Source of the DNA: Psychrobacillus soli
Lineage (GTDB): Bacteria > Bacillota > Bacilli > Bacillales_A > Planococcaceae
Direction of reading: 5' to 3'
DNA length: 64,000 bases
Assembly (NCBI RefSeq): GCF_006861775.1
Contig: NZ_VDGG01000021.1
Location: forward strand, 1-64,000
Shown here: piece by piece, positions 34,708-43,222 of the stretch
Layout of the letters: each line of letters begins with the position of its first letter
Position numbering within the stretch: the stretch's first letter is position 1
The notes under the pieces: generated by a model
Seen by the model: the letters and a program-made list of their open reading frames with translations, nothing else
What the model was told of the DNA's origin: nothing
The model's database searches: none
Translations under genes and position numbers: made by a program

Positions 34708-35792
34708 AGATATTTCTAGGGCAAGGATTTTCTATATTTATTATTTTACTGGCACTCGCAGCACTTCTTTTATATGTCGTTTGGGGTTGGCCAAACGATT
34801 TAATGTGGTGGTCTTTACTGGAGAATACGTATGCGGAAATACCTCTTGGAGTTTGGATTATTATTGTTTTAGCATTTATGAGTTTTAGTTTTTCATTAAA
34901 TACACTCCAAAAGGTACGAGACCAAGAAAAAAAAATCGAATCCAGCTTACGACCACTATTAGAAGCAGAAACTTATGTTCCTAACAAGAAAAAGTATATG
35001 TATTCCAAGCGACTACATGTTACAGCTACTCAATTAGAACAACTTATATTAACGCAACGAAAAACATTACAACGAATTACAAATGAAAAAGCAGAAGCAC
35101 AAGATAAGCTTATTCAAGAACGAATCATCCAAGAAAGACAAAGACTAGCACGAGAATTGCATGATTCAGTTTCACAACAATTATTTGCGGCATCGATGCT
35201 TCTTTCTACAATGGTAGAAATAGAGGAATCGCAGCACGGAAAAGCCTCCAAAACATTAATGCAAACGGAAAAAATTGTACAACAAGCCCAGCTCGAAATG
35301 CGGGCATTACTTCTCCATCTTCGTCCAGCAGCATTGCATGATAAATCATTGAAACAAGGTATGGAAGAGCTTTTAGTCGAGCTACAACAAAAAGTCTTTT
35401 TTACTATACGTTACCGATTAGAAGAAGTGGTGCTACCAAAAGGAGCAGAAGATCATTTATTCCGCATTGCGCAAGAAACTCTGTCAAACACGTTGCGTCA
35501 TGCAAAAGCTACAGAGGTCGATATATTGTTTGTTGAACGTGATGGTCTTGCTATTTTCAGAGTACAAGATAATGGTGTTGGATTTGAATTGACAGATGCA
35601 AAAACAGGCTCGTACGGCTTGGAAAATGTAAAAGAACGAGCAGTCGAAATTGGTGCTACTTGCAAAGTCGTTTCGGTTCCTTCTCAAGGGACGATTGTTG
35701 AAGTGAAATTACCGATTGAGAAAAGTGAAATACTGACGGAAACGAACCGTGAAAAGGAGATAGAAAATGATTCGAATATTATTAGCGGATGA
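34704..35792 (+). CDS. liaS: Sensor histidine kinase LiaS
   Basis: A 362-residue NarX/DesK-type histidine kinase. Two N-terminal membrane helices (about 6-28 and 47-67) leave only a short outer loop, typical of intramembrane sensors. The phosphoacceptor motif is RELHDSVSQQLFAA, and the ATPase has VQDNGVGF and SYGLENVKERA. I chose ATG 34704 at the liaF overlap; the longer frame is inside liaF. It detects envelope stress such as bacitracin through LiaF. Confidence 0.92.
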   Translation: MKIFLGQGFSIFIILLALAALLLYVVWGWPNDLMWWSLLENTYAEIPLGVWIIIVLAFMSFSFSLNTLQKVRDQEKKIESSLRPLLEAETYVPNKKKYMYSKRLHVTATQLEQLILTQRKTLQRITNEKAEAQDKLIQERIIQERQRLARELHDSVSQQLFAASMLLSTMVEIEESQHGKASKTLMQTEKIVQQAQLEMRALLLHLRPAALHDKSLKQGMEELLVELQQKVFFTIRYRLEEVVLPKGAEDHLFRIAQETLSNTLRHAKATEVDILFVERDGLAIFRVQDNGVGFELTDAKTGSYGLENVKERAVEIGATCKVVSVPSQGTIVEVKLPIEKSEILTETNREKEIENDSNIISG

Positions 35793-36408
35793 TCATGAAA
35801 TGGTTCGAATTGGCGTATCTGCTTATTTACAAGCGCAGCCTGATATGGATGTTGTCGCAGAAGCAGTAAACGGGCAAGAAGCAGTAGAAATGGCACTCCA
35901 GCATAAACCGGATATCATTTTAATGGATATGGTCATGCCCATTATGAATGGTGCAGAAGCGACACGTGAAATCGTACAAAAGTGGCCGGAAGCAAAAGTA
36001 ATGATTGTCACAAGCTTTATCGATGACGATAAAGTATATCCCGCGCTTGAAGCCGGTGCAATCAGTTATTTGCTGAAGACGTCCAAAGCATCCCATATAG
36101 CCGACTCCATTCGTAAAACACTTAGTGGTGATGCCGTTCTAGAACCTGAAGTAACGAATAAAATGATGAAGCGCATGCGCCAAGGTTCTGAACATGCATT
36201 GCATGAAGATTTAACGGACCGTGAAGTTGAAGTATTGCTCCTTATGGCGGAAGGAAAAACAAATCAAGACATTGCGGACACCCTTTTTATCGCATTAAAA
36301 ACAGCGAAAACGCATGTTAGTAATATTTTATCGAAACTGGAAGTAAGTGACCGAACGCAAGCGGTTATTTATGCATTTGAACATCAGCTTGTTACACCGA
36401 AAAAATAA
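35767..36408 (+). CDS. liaR: Response regulator LiaR
   Basis: A 213-residue NarL/FixJ regulator. The receiver has DD at residues 8-9, the phospho-acceptor Asp in IILMDMVMP and Lys in LLKTSKA. The C-terminal LuxR-type helix-turn-helix has LTDREVEVLLLMAEGKTNQD. The ATG lies inside the end of liaS after AAGGAGAT. It should activate liaIH upstream. Confidence 0.93.
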   Translation: MIRILLADDHEMVRIGVSAYLQAQPDMDVVAEAVNGQEAVEMALQHKPDIILMDMVMPIMNGAEATREIVQKWPEAKVMIVTSFIDDDKVYPALEAGAISYLLKTSKASHIADSIRKTLSGDAVLEPEVTNKMMKRMRQGSEHALHEDLTDREVEVLLLMAEGKTNQDIADTLFIALKTAKTHVSNILSKLEVSDRTQAVIYAFEHQLVTPKK

Positions 36409-36427
36409 CCGATAATGGATATTTGTC

Positions 36428-36467
36428 ATATGCTAATGAAAAGACGAAGAAAAGGATGTTAGCATAT
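36428..36467 (+). promoter_or_regulatory. Inverted repeat enclosing the ribosome site of the next gene
   Basis: ATATGCTAA (36428-36436) pairs with TTAGCATAT (36459-36467); the right arm ends at the ATG, and the AAAGGATG ribosome site lies in the loop. It could be an RNA hairpin that tunes translation or a protein-binding palindrome. Confidence 0.4.
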
Positions 36468-36758
36468 ATGAGACCTGACGAACCGAATGATGATGGATTA
36501 CCACCTAACTTTGGCTTAACTGTTGGGTTTATAGCATCTGTCATTCTTTCGATTGGATATGTTGTAGATACCATCGGAACAGGTATTGCGTTGTATGAAG
36601 CAAATCGTGATTTTAAGGAAGTTGAGAAGGCAGCGCAAGATCAGCAACAACAAATTACTGACATTCAAAATAAGCTCGATCAATTGTTAGGCCAAATGGA
36701 AGAGTTAAAGAAAGAAAAAGATGAATCCAGAAACCGTTATAGACATAAAAGAGGATGA
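36468..36758 (+). CDS. Small membrane protein with C-terminal coiled coil
   Basis: A 96-residue protein I do not recognise. It has a short acidic N terminus (RPDEPNDDG), one membrane helix (about 15-40) and a charged, Gln-rich coiled coil (about 45-90, with ITDIQNKLDQLLGQMEELKK). I chose ATG 36468; a TTG at 36423 would extend it but lacks a ribosome site. It lies 60 nt after liaR and might be part of the envelope-stress group, but that is only position. Confidence 0.7.
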   Translation: MRPDEPNDDGLPPNFGLTVGFIASVILSIGYVVDTIGTGIALYEANRDFKEVEKAAQDQQQQITDIQNKLDQLLGQMEELKKEKDESRNRYRHKRG

Positions 36759-36860
36759 CCTGCTGCATGATGGGGAGTTCTCTTTTTTGTTTTTGCTAGC
36801 TTTTCCTCTGTTTTTTATGGGTATTTTTTATGCCCATAAGGTTTTCTGGGTTGAATGACA

Positions 36861-36958
36861 GTTTTCCAACTAAACGCTCGTTTTTTCCAACTAAACTATG
36901 AAAAATTCCAACTAAATGCTCCAAAATTCCAACTAAAACTCTTGTTTTTCCAACTAAG
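36861..36958. repeat. 21-bp tandem repeat array B1 (five units)
   Basis: Five units TTCCAACTAAA plus 10 nt have CCAAC at 36866, 36887, 36908, 36929 and 36950, exactly 21 bp apart. The middle 50 bp is nearly identical to array B2 on the other side of the NERD gene. No gene is seen in 36759-36987. Confidence 0.87.
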
Positions 36959-36987
36959 TATTTACACCTTGCTTATTTTCTAATGAA

Positions 36988-38004
36988 ATGGTATTTTCAA
37001 TACAATATACAATACTATTTTGTCTAAAAGGAGGAATTCTCGTAGATAATCCACGAATATTACCCAAAACTGTTCAAGTGTATAAACGTTTGCTACACCG
37101 TATATCTAAGAACCAAAGCCTTTATCTCGAAATAGAAAAAAAGATTCGAGCCATCGAAGCTGGATATAGCGGAGAAAGCTACGTCGACAACTTTCTCAAA
37201 CAAGTAAACTTTCCGAAGCATTATGCTATTTTGAAAGATCTCCACATCCAAATAGATGAAAATAATTACCTTCAAATCGACACGCTTATTCTAACCAAAA
37301 AATACTTCGCAATATTAGAAATTAAAAATATCCGTGGCAAAATATACTTCCAACGAAATCCCAACCAATTAATTCGAGAAATCGACGGCGAAACGACGCC
37401 ATTGAAATGCCCCGAACAGCAATTAAAACGACATGTACAAAAACTGAAACTTCTATTGCAACAATACAAAGTGAACATCCCAATAAAAAGTCTCATAGTG
37501 CTTGCCTATTCTAAAACACATGTTGTACTTCCCCCACAGTATGCCAACATTACGATGGGCTGCGATATTTCCCACCATATCGAAGAATACAACCAACTCC
37601 CTGATGCTATTTCAACTCAAAAATTTCATCAATCACTTACTAATCTATTATCGAGATCGAATGAATTCATCCCTAAGCCATTAGCCAAAGTCTATCCATT
37701 AGAACTTTCTCACATAAAAATAGGATTATTTTGCCCAAACTGTCATGTCAAAATAAACAACCAAAGAAACTGCATAAATTGCAATACACCTAAAAAGATA
37801 ATGCAACAACAAGCTATTGAAGATTGGTTCTACCTTGTCAAAGATACTATTTCCAATAGTGAATGCGTCTACTTTCTCGAACTCAAAGACAAGTTTGCAG
37901 CAAACTACCTGCTAAACAAAATGGCTCTTCATCCCGTCAATCATCATAAATCTCGTTATTACATCATGCAAAAAACCAAAGCGTTATCGGAGCTACAAGA
38001 ATAA
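36988..38004 (+). CDS. NERD-domain nuclease-like protein
   Basis: A NERD (nuclease-related) protein of 320-338 residues. The catalytic pattern is seen in AGYSGES, DTLILTKK and AILEIKN (E-x-K), and a C-terminal zinc ribbon has CPNC and CINC (about residue 250-275). The first ATG (36988) gives an atypical N terminus overlapping a promoter-like TATACAAT. The strong AAAGGAGG site instead points to codon GTA at 37042, seven nt away, which is where homologues begin. The true start is therefore uncertain. It is flanked by repeat arrays B1 and B2, and function is unknown. Confidence 0.85.
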   Translation: MVFSIQYTILFCLKGGILVDNPRILPKTVQVYKRLLHRISKNQSLYLEIEKKIRAIEAGYSGESYVDNFLKQVNFPKHYAILKDLHIQIDENNYLQIDTLILTKKYFAILEIKNIRGKIYFQRNPNQLIREIDGETTPLKCPEQQLKRHVQKLKLLLQQYKVNIPIKSLIVLAYSKTHVVLPPQYANITMGCDISHHIEEYNQLPDAISTQKFHQSLTNLLSRSNEFIPKPLAKVYPLELSHIKIGLFCPNCHVKINNQRNCINCNTPKKIMQQQAIEDWFYLVKDTISNSECVYFLELKDKFAANYLLNKMALHPVNHHKSRYYIMQKTKALSELQE

Positions 38005-38024
38005 CTATTTCTATTAAAGAATAG

Positions 38025-38058
38025 AGCCACTGTTAAAAACGAACAGTGGCCCTTTTTT
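38025..38058 (+). terminator. Terminator after the NERD gene
   Basis: GCCACTGTT and AACAGTGGC form a perfect stem around AAAAACG, followed by seven T. Confidence 0.88.
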
Positions 38059-38070
38059 TGTGAAATTTGC

Positions 38071-38168
38071 GTTTTCCAACTAAAGTGTGTTTTTTTCCAA
38101 CTAAACTATGAAAAATTCCAACTAAATGCTCCAACATTCCAACTAAACGCTCTTTTTTTCCAACTAAC
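38071..38168. repeat. 21-bp tandem repeat array B2 (five units)
   Basis: CCAAC cores at 38076, 38097, 38118, 38139 and 38160 repeat at exactly 21 bp. Same orientation as B1, so the two arrays form direct repeats around the NERD gene. Confidence 0.87.
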
Positions 38169-38183
38169 CACCAAACACCCCAT

Positions 38184-38220
38184 AAAAAAGCAGGAAATCC
38201 TCCATTGGATTCCCCGCTCT
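38184..38220 (-). terminator. Terminator after the sensor kinase gene
   Basis: AGCGGGGAATCC pairs with GGATTTCCTGCT on the minus strand, followed by TTTTTT. Confidence 0.8.
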
Positions 38221-38222
38221 TG

Positions 38223-40409
38223 TTAAATCACTGCAATTTTCACGGTTACTTTAAACAAATCTCCATCTACTTCCATTCGTAAACTGCCGCCGTGTAAATC
38301 GACGATCGATTGCGCTATTGCCAGACCTAGTCCGGAGCCGTCTGTGTGGCGCGATGTGTCTGCTCGTTTGAATCGCTCGGTTAATTCATTCACATCATTT
38401 CCTAATTCATACTTCGCAATATTTTTGATAACGAAAACCGCTTCTCCATCGACTAGATCCAAGTTGATATACACTCTTGTGTTTGCCAGTGCATACTTCA
38501 ACGTATTGATGATTAAGTTATCAAGTACTCTCCACCATTTTTGTCCATCGACATAAGACATGATTGGTTTTATACCGATTGCCACTCGATATTCTAGCCC
38601 AGATTTATCAATTTCCTCTTGGTGTTCAGCTATAGCCTGTTGCAGTAATTGCGTTAAATCGACCTTTCTTTTATCTAATTCGATATTGCCCGATGCCATT
38701 TTCGACACTTCGAATAAATCCTCGATCAGTGTTTTTAAACGCATCGATTTTTTATCCAAAATTGCAATATAAGATGCTCGCTCTTCATCTGTTATACTTG
38801 GATTTTTCAACAAATCTGTATACGTAATGATAGATGTTAATGGCGTGCGAAGATCATGACTGACGTTTGTGATAAGCTCCGTTTTTAAACGTTCACTTTT
38901 TGCTTGCTCAGAATGAGAAGATTTGATTAGGTTGCGTATTTCATTTAAACGCTCCGCATGCTCAGCAATTGCTGACTTCCCTTTTATTTCAACTTCATTT
39001 CCAATAACACCTTTCGCCATTTCCTCTGTCTTCACGAAGATACGGTTTAAATACGACATTCTGGACATTAGAACAACAAGTACTGGGATTCCTATTAATA
39101 AAGTTGCTGGTATCCACACGATTAATGCCACTGGTAGCATGAGTACAAGTAACGTTCCAACGCCCCAGAAAAACACAACGATTAACATGATGAGCGTTTG
39201 AAGCCCGATAGACTGTTTCAAGAAAAACCCTTGTAATGATCTTCCCCAGCTATAAGTAAGGCTATTTTTCCAATCTACTGTACCAAAACCTGCGCGCATC
39301 CACTTCCATTGATATAGCGTGAACGCTGTAAAAATTATTGCAAAAATAAAAGTAAATACTTGCATGTCATAATCATTATATAAAACAAATCCCACTAAAC
39401 TTGTCGTGGTAGTAATAGCCAACAAAATACTTATTAGGAAAAATGCTAATTTTACATCGATCGGCAACTGACGATATTTTTCTTCCTTGCTTTTATGTCG
39501 AAACGTTTCGCTATTTTTTCTCCATAATAAAATAAATGCAACCGCCGCTAAAATTCCTGCTACGACTACTCCATAAAACTTGCGTTGGTTTGTTAAAAAG
39601 TATTGATATTCAGAAGCTCTATGTCCACTTAAAATACTCGATTCCGGAATAGCAATGGTTCCTTCAAAACGTGCAAATGGATTTCCCATCATATCAGTTA
39701 CTAGCCAGCTATCATCCACTTGTTGATAAACAGTGCGCTCTCTTAAATGTCCATACTTAGTGGAATACTCCTTTTTAAAAGCGTTTTTGGAGCTTATTTC
39801 TCCGTTCGTAAAGCGCTCTCCTGTTTCGACATTTTTTAAGTCATATACAAAGTCCTCTTTTTGACTTAATAAATCATTTTTTGCATGTTCGATGGCTTTG
39901 TAATAAGCATCTACCTGCGCTTCTTTTTCTGCTCGAATCTTTTGTTCTACATAGCTATCATCTGTGAAGTTTTTCGTGATATCCGCTAACTTTTTGTCAC
40001 GTTCTGCAAGTTTAGCCTCGTCCGGTGTTTGCACTGTCCTTACTTCTTCAGATGCACCTTCTTGTACTTCCTCTGTCGCTGTTTCTGTTGTTACTTCCCC
40101 TGTCTCACTTTGATATTGATTTCTGATGGAATCTAATTGGCTCTCTAGGTCCCCATATCTATAGCGGTATTCCTCTATTTCCTCTGGTGTCACCGTAATT
40201 TTTTTCTTCACTTCTTCTTTATCTGGCGGTGCTAAAAGTAGTGGGACTATGGATGATTCGAATTCAGATAGCTGCCACCCAAAATCATCACTATCGAAAT
40301 AGCTTGTACCGATAAAGTTTCGTCCTTGTTCGATTAGTATAAACAGCCCTAATATGGCGATTACCGCCAACGTGCTAAGTAATGTATTTCTTCCTATTGC
40401 ATGCTTCAT
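38223..40409 (-). CDS. Sensor histidine kinase with large extracytoplasmic region
   Basis: A 728-residue membrane kinase. One N-terminal helix (about 10-28) is followed by a long charged outer region (to about 275), then about five helices (about 275-455), a linker and a HisKA domain with VSHDLRTPLTSIITYTDLL near residue 520. The ATPase domain has an N-box NLIINTLKYA and a G-box SGLGLAIAQ, but the usual D-x-G box is replaced by VIKNIAKY, as in some VanS-like kinases. It starts with ATG overlapping the small ORF upstream. The stimulus is unknown. Confidence 0.88.
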   Translation of the reverse strand: MKHAIGRNTLLSTLAVIAILGLFILIEQGRNFIGTSYFDSDDFGWQLSEFESSIVPLLLAPPDKEEVKKKITVTPEEIEEYRYRYGDLESQLDSIRNQYQSETGEVTTETATEEVQEGASEEVRTVQTPDEAKLAERDKKLADITKNFTDDSYVEQKIRAEKEAQVDAYYKAIEHAKNDLLSQKEDFVYDLKNVETGERFTNGEISSKNAFKKEYSTKYGHLRERTVYQQVDDSWLVTDMMGNPFARFEGTIAIPESSILSGHRASEYQYFLTNQRKFYGVVVAGILAAVAFILLWRKNSETFRHKSKEEKYRQLPIDVKLAFFLISILLAITTTTSLVGFVLYNDYDMQVFTFIFAIIFTAFTLYQWKWMRAGFGTVDWKNSLTYSWGRSLQGFFLKQSIGLQTLIMLIVVFFWGVGTLLVLMLPVALIVWIPATLLIGIPVLVVLMSRMSYLNRIFVKTEEMAKGVIGNEVEIKGKSAIAEHAERLNEIRNLIKSSHSEQAKSERLKTELITNVSHDLRTPLTSIITYTDLLKNPSITDEERASYIAILDKKSMRLKTLIEDLFEVSKMASGNIELDKRKVDLTQLLQQAIAEHQEEIDKSGLEYRVAIGIKPIMSYVDGQKWWRVLDNLIINTLKYALANTRVYINLDLVDGEAVFVIKNIAKYELGNDVNELTERFKRADTSRHTDGSGLGLAIAQSIVDLHGGSLRMEVDGDLFKVTVKIAVI

Positions 40410-40573
40410 CCTGCAACTCCCCCTTTCATATTTCGTATAATTTGAACAAAACTTTCTTTAATTTCGATTAGTGGCATCCAGTTCGCTAGACAGTAGGTTA
40501 GACAAATGATGCCGCACGCAATTGCTAAAATTGACAGTAGTAAGCTCCATTTACTTGTCGATTTTATAGCCAA
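40406..40573 (-). CDS. 55-residue single-pass membrane protein overlapping both two-component genes
   Basis: A stop-free frame begins at TTG 40573, nine nt after AAGGTGG within the end of the response regulator gene, and ends at 40406. Its TGA overlaps the kinase ATG (ATGA). It encodes a basic start (AIKSTSKW), one hydrophobic helix (LLLSILAIACGIICLTY) and an amphipathic tail (EIKESFVQIIRN). Three Cys lie in or near the helix. It is short and has not been checked against databases, but the tight coupling to both neighbours and the good helix argue for a real gene. Confidence 0.62.
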   Translation of the reverse strand: MAIKSTSKWSLLLSILAIACGIICLTYCLANWMPLIEIKESFVQIIRNMKGGVAG

Positions 40574-41243
40574 CTCCCCACACCACCTTCACATATCTTG
40601 GGTTTTTCGGATCTGCTTCTATTTTTTCGCGTATTTTTCGAATATGCACTGCTACGATGTTCTCTGCGTTGTAGGCTGGTTCATGCCACACACGCTCGTA
40701 TATTTCATTAATGGAGAAAACTCGCCCTGCGTTCACCATGAGTAGCTCTGTTATTTTGAATTCAATTGGAGTAAGTTTCACCGATTCCCCTTCAACAGTA
40801 AGTTCTTTTGCTTCTTTGTTTAACACGAGTCCATCTACTTCAATAACCGCTTTCTGCCCTTGGTAAGTGCCAAGCTTCGTATAGCGTCTAAGTTGTGACT
40901 TCACACGTGCCACTAGCTCCATTGGATGGAAAGGTTTCGTTACATAATCATCTGCTCCAACGGATAATCCATGAATTTTATCCGAATCCTCTGCTTTCGC
41001 ACTCAGCATAATTATTGGGATATTTTTTTGCTCTCTTATTTTAAATGTCGCTGCTATCCCGTCCATTTTTGGCATCATAATATCTAATACAATGACATGT
41101 ACTTCATTTTCTTCTATTAATTGCAAAGCTTCTAGTCCATCTCCGGCTTTCAACACGTTGTAGCCTTCATTTTTCAAGTAAATTTCGATACCATCACGAA
41201 TATCTTGGTCATCATCAGTCACTAATACTGTAAACTGCGTCAT
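40551..41243 (-). CDS. OmpR-family response regulator
   Basis: A 230-residue response regulator. The receiver has DDDQD near the start, the phospho-acceptor in VIVLDIMMPKMDG and the Lys in DYVTKPFHP. The C-terminal winged helix contains LTPIEFKITELLM and the wing segment NIVAVHIRKIREKIE. It is first in a three-gene operon with the small membrane protein and the kinase. GGGAGG precedes the ATG. Its leader overlaps family C repeat copy 2. Confidence 0.93.
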   Translation of the reverse strand: MTQFTVLVTDDDQDIRDGIEIYLKNEGYNVLKAGDGLEALQLIEENEVHVIVLDIMMPKMDGIAATFKIREQKNIPIIMLSAKAEDSDKIHGLSVGADDYVTKPFHPMELVARVKSQLRRYTKLGTYQGQKAVIEVDGLVLNKEAKELTVEGESVKLTPIEFKITELLMVNAGRVFSINEIYERVWHEPAYNAENIVAVHIRKIREKIEADPKNPRYVKVVWGVGYKIDK

Positions 41244-41254
41244 CTGCTTACCTC

Positions 41255-41325
41255 CCGTGGGCCCGCACGATGCGGGTCATGCATCCGTTGCCACAGGATG
41301 TGGCGTACTTAGGATGCCTTCCTTT
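41255..41325. repeat. Degenerate intergenic repeat, family C copy 2
   Basis: GGGCCCGCACGATGCGGG is followed by TCATGCATCCGTTGCCACA and GGATGTGGCGTACTTAGG. It aligns with the 56.5-kb copy over about 55 bp (GCCC, GATGC, TCA, TTG, CACA, GGAT, CGTA and TTAGG in the same order). Locally GC-rich, with CCCGCA/TGCGGG hairpin. It forms the leader of the response regulator gene. Confidence 0.65.
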
Positions 41326-41468
41326 TTCTTCTTATGTTTCTTATTGTACCGTTCATTTCTTAACATTTCAGAAGGATAATTATGAAGAATTTCTTAAGAA
41401 AAAAGGAAAATGATGAGCATGTAACTTTCTACGAGGTAAACAGTCTAATCCTATAAAGGAGTGATTCC

Positions 41469-42338
41469 ATGAAAAAACTTATTTGGGGCCTATTTTCGAT
41501 TTTCATCATCTTGCTCCTAGCGAGCTGTGGAACAAGTAATGGAGATCCGACTACAGGTGGAGGAGACCCGCAACCGCAGGAAGACAAAACTATTTTAACT
41601 AAATTAGAAGTAAATGAGGACGGCAATGCCACTTTTACGATTAAAAATGACACAGAAGCCGAGAAGAGCTTAATATATCCAAGTGGACAGGAAATTGAAT
41701 ATCAACTTTTAGACAATGAAAATAATATTGTTTATACGTATTCAGCCAATAAAACGTTTGTCTTAATGCTTCAAGAAAAAGTACTAAAGCCAAATGAAGA
41801 AATAGTCATACCACTTGAGCTACAAACCGAGTTAGCAGAAGTACCTGCTGGTTCTTATACGCTCATTGCGTGGTCTACTTCTAATGAATTAAGTGAACAA
41901 AAAGAACAGACAGCTTATAAGTGGGCTGGAAATGAAGAACCAGGAAGCACTGTATCAACGGAAACAATTACCGTCTATCAAGCGGATGCGAATGCCGAGT
42001 ATGTAGAACCATATGAAATAACCATTGATCCTTCAGATGATATAGTCCGTCAAATTTTTGATAAGATTATGGTGCTGGAAGTTGGATTAATTGATTATCG
42101 TTTGGAGAATAATAACACGAAGCTAATATTAAATATGGACAGTGGATTAAGTAATGTACAAGGAAGTGCTGGGGAGAACATGTTCATCGGAACGATTGTA
42201 CGTTCCTATTTCGATAACTTTCCCGAGGTAGAAGAAATTTATTTTGAAAAGGAAGGTAAATCTCCAGTTACACTTGCACATCTCGTTGTGTCAGAGCCAT
42301 TTACACGAGATCAAGTCTATACTCATTCACCTAACTAA
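41469..42338 (+). CDS. Lipoprotein with BsuPI and GerMN-like domains
   Basis: A 289-residue secreted lipoprotein. The signal ends LLLASCG with the lipid Cys near residue 20, then a Gly/Pro/Asp-rich linker. Residues about 40-150 match the BsuPI (intracellular proteinase inhibitor) beta-sandwich, with TFTIKNDTEAEKSL and ELAEVPAGSYTLIAW. The C-terminal part (about 185-280) resembles a GerMN-type domain. This architecture is seen in Bacillales lipoproteins of unknown role. It is monocistronic with AAAGGAG before ATG. Confidence 0.8.
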   Translation: MKKLIWGLFSIFIILLLASCGTSNGDPTTGGGDPQPQEDKTILTKLEVNEDGNATFTIKNDTEAEKSLIYPSGQEIEYQLLDNENNIVYTYSANKTFVLMLQEKVLKPNEEIVIPLELQTELAEVPAGSYTLIAWSTSNELSEQKEQTAYKWAGNEEPGSTVSTETITVYQADANAEYVEPYEITIDPSDDIVRQIFDKIMVLEVGLIDYRLENNNTKLILNMDSGLSNVQGSAGENMFIGTIVRSYFDNFPEVEEIYFEKEGKSPVTLAHLVVSEPFTRDQVYTHSPN

Positions 42339-42431
42339 AATATTCTTTTATAATCCTAGCCCGAAATGCCTTTAACATATACACTTAGATATATATAGCA
42401 AAGTAAAATTATTTAACAAGGTGGGCTTCAC

Positions 42432-42779
42432 ATGACAAATAATGAAAAAACAAATTTACCTCCCAAAACTTGTTCAATTGAACGATTAATCACGAAGGAA
42501 TCCGATATAGAACTAGTATTACAGGGGAAAAAAACTGCTACCCGACGCAACGGACGTTATGCAGATATTGGGGAAATGATGGAACTTAATGGCCAGTCTT
42601 TTGTTATTGATGATGTGTATATTCAACCGCTCGGCGATTTGACTGATGCGCATGCACAACAAGAAGGCTTTGAATCGGTAGAAGACTATAAACAATCTAT
42701 TTTGTCTTATCATCCGGGTATGCCTTGGTTGCCTCATATGACTGTATGGGTTCATGAATTTAGTCCAGTAAAAGCTTAA
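42432..42779 (+). CDS. ASCH-domain protein
   Basis: A 115-residue protein. The motif GKKTATRRNGRYADIGE and a C-terminal TVWVHEF strand fit the ASCH (PUA-like) fold, which binds RNA or nucleotides; some members are amidohydrolases. No partner gene is present. A terminator follows at 42801. Confidence 0.78.
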   Translation: MTNNEKTNLPPKTCSIERLITKESDIELVLQGKKTATRRNGRYADIGEMMELNGQSFVIDDVYIQPLGDLTDAHAQQEGFESVEDYKQSILSYHPGMPWLPHMTVWVHEFSPVKA

Positions 42780-42800
42780 TTTCGGAAATTTTTCCGCACA

Positions 42801-42836
42801 ATAAAACCACCTGCCACTTTTTGGTCGGTGGTTTAT
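42801..42836. terminator. Terminator between the ASCH and YolD genes
   Basis: ATAAAACCACC and GGTGGTTTTAT form a long stem between convergent genes, so it may act on both strands. Confidence 0.8.
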
Positions 42837-42850
42837 TTTGCATCTTTTTG

Positions 42851-43222
42851 TTATAACAAAATCGTTACATCCACGATTTCATCTAGTTGCAATGTGAATG
42901 ATGTAAGAACGTCTTCCATTTCAATAGTTCTTCTATTTATATCCACCCAAGTTACCTTCCCTAAGTGAATATAAAACGCTCCGTTTCTCCATGTTTTTAT
43001 TTCAACTTCTACATTTCGTTTCATCGCTAGTTGAATATTTTCTTGAATGATATCTAAATCCCATTCATCTAGTACAGGGCGAGGAGCCTTCTTTTGTTCT
43101 TCCATGTATTCTCTAAGAAGTTTGACGTGTTCTGGCAGCATCATCGCAACCCATTTTTTACTTCCTCGATCCCGTACTTTCGATAAATCTAGTCTATCCA
43201 TCGCTTCATCCAAACTATCCAC
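42851..43222 (-). CDS. YolD-family protein
   Basis: A 123-residue YolD-like protein, identified by RDRGSKKWVAMMLPEHVKLL and the C-terminal VDINRRTIEMED. YolD proteins are usually encoded next to Y-family DNA polymerases of the UvrX type and are part of the SOS response, but no polymerase gene is present here. It starts next to the stop of the mini-WYL gene, so the two are coupled. Confidence 0.85.
   Translation of the reverse strand: MDSLDEAMDRLDLSKVRDRGSKKWVAMMLPEHVKLLREYMEEQKKAPRPVLDEWDLDIIQENIQLAMKRNVEVEIKTWRNGAFYIHLGKVTWVDINRRTIEMEDVLTSFTLQLDEIVDVTILL

Noticed and set aside
36861-38168. Tandem repeats as a possible CRISPR array
   Set aside because: The units are only about 10-11 conserved bases with 10-11 variable bases. 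This is too short for repeat plus spacer, and no cas genes are present.
41255-41325. GC-rich hairpin before the response regulator as a terminator or riboswitch
   Set aside because: It lacks a T run and known aptamer motifs, and it aligns with the family C repeat copies.
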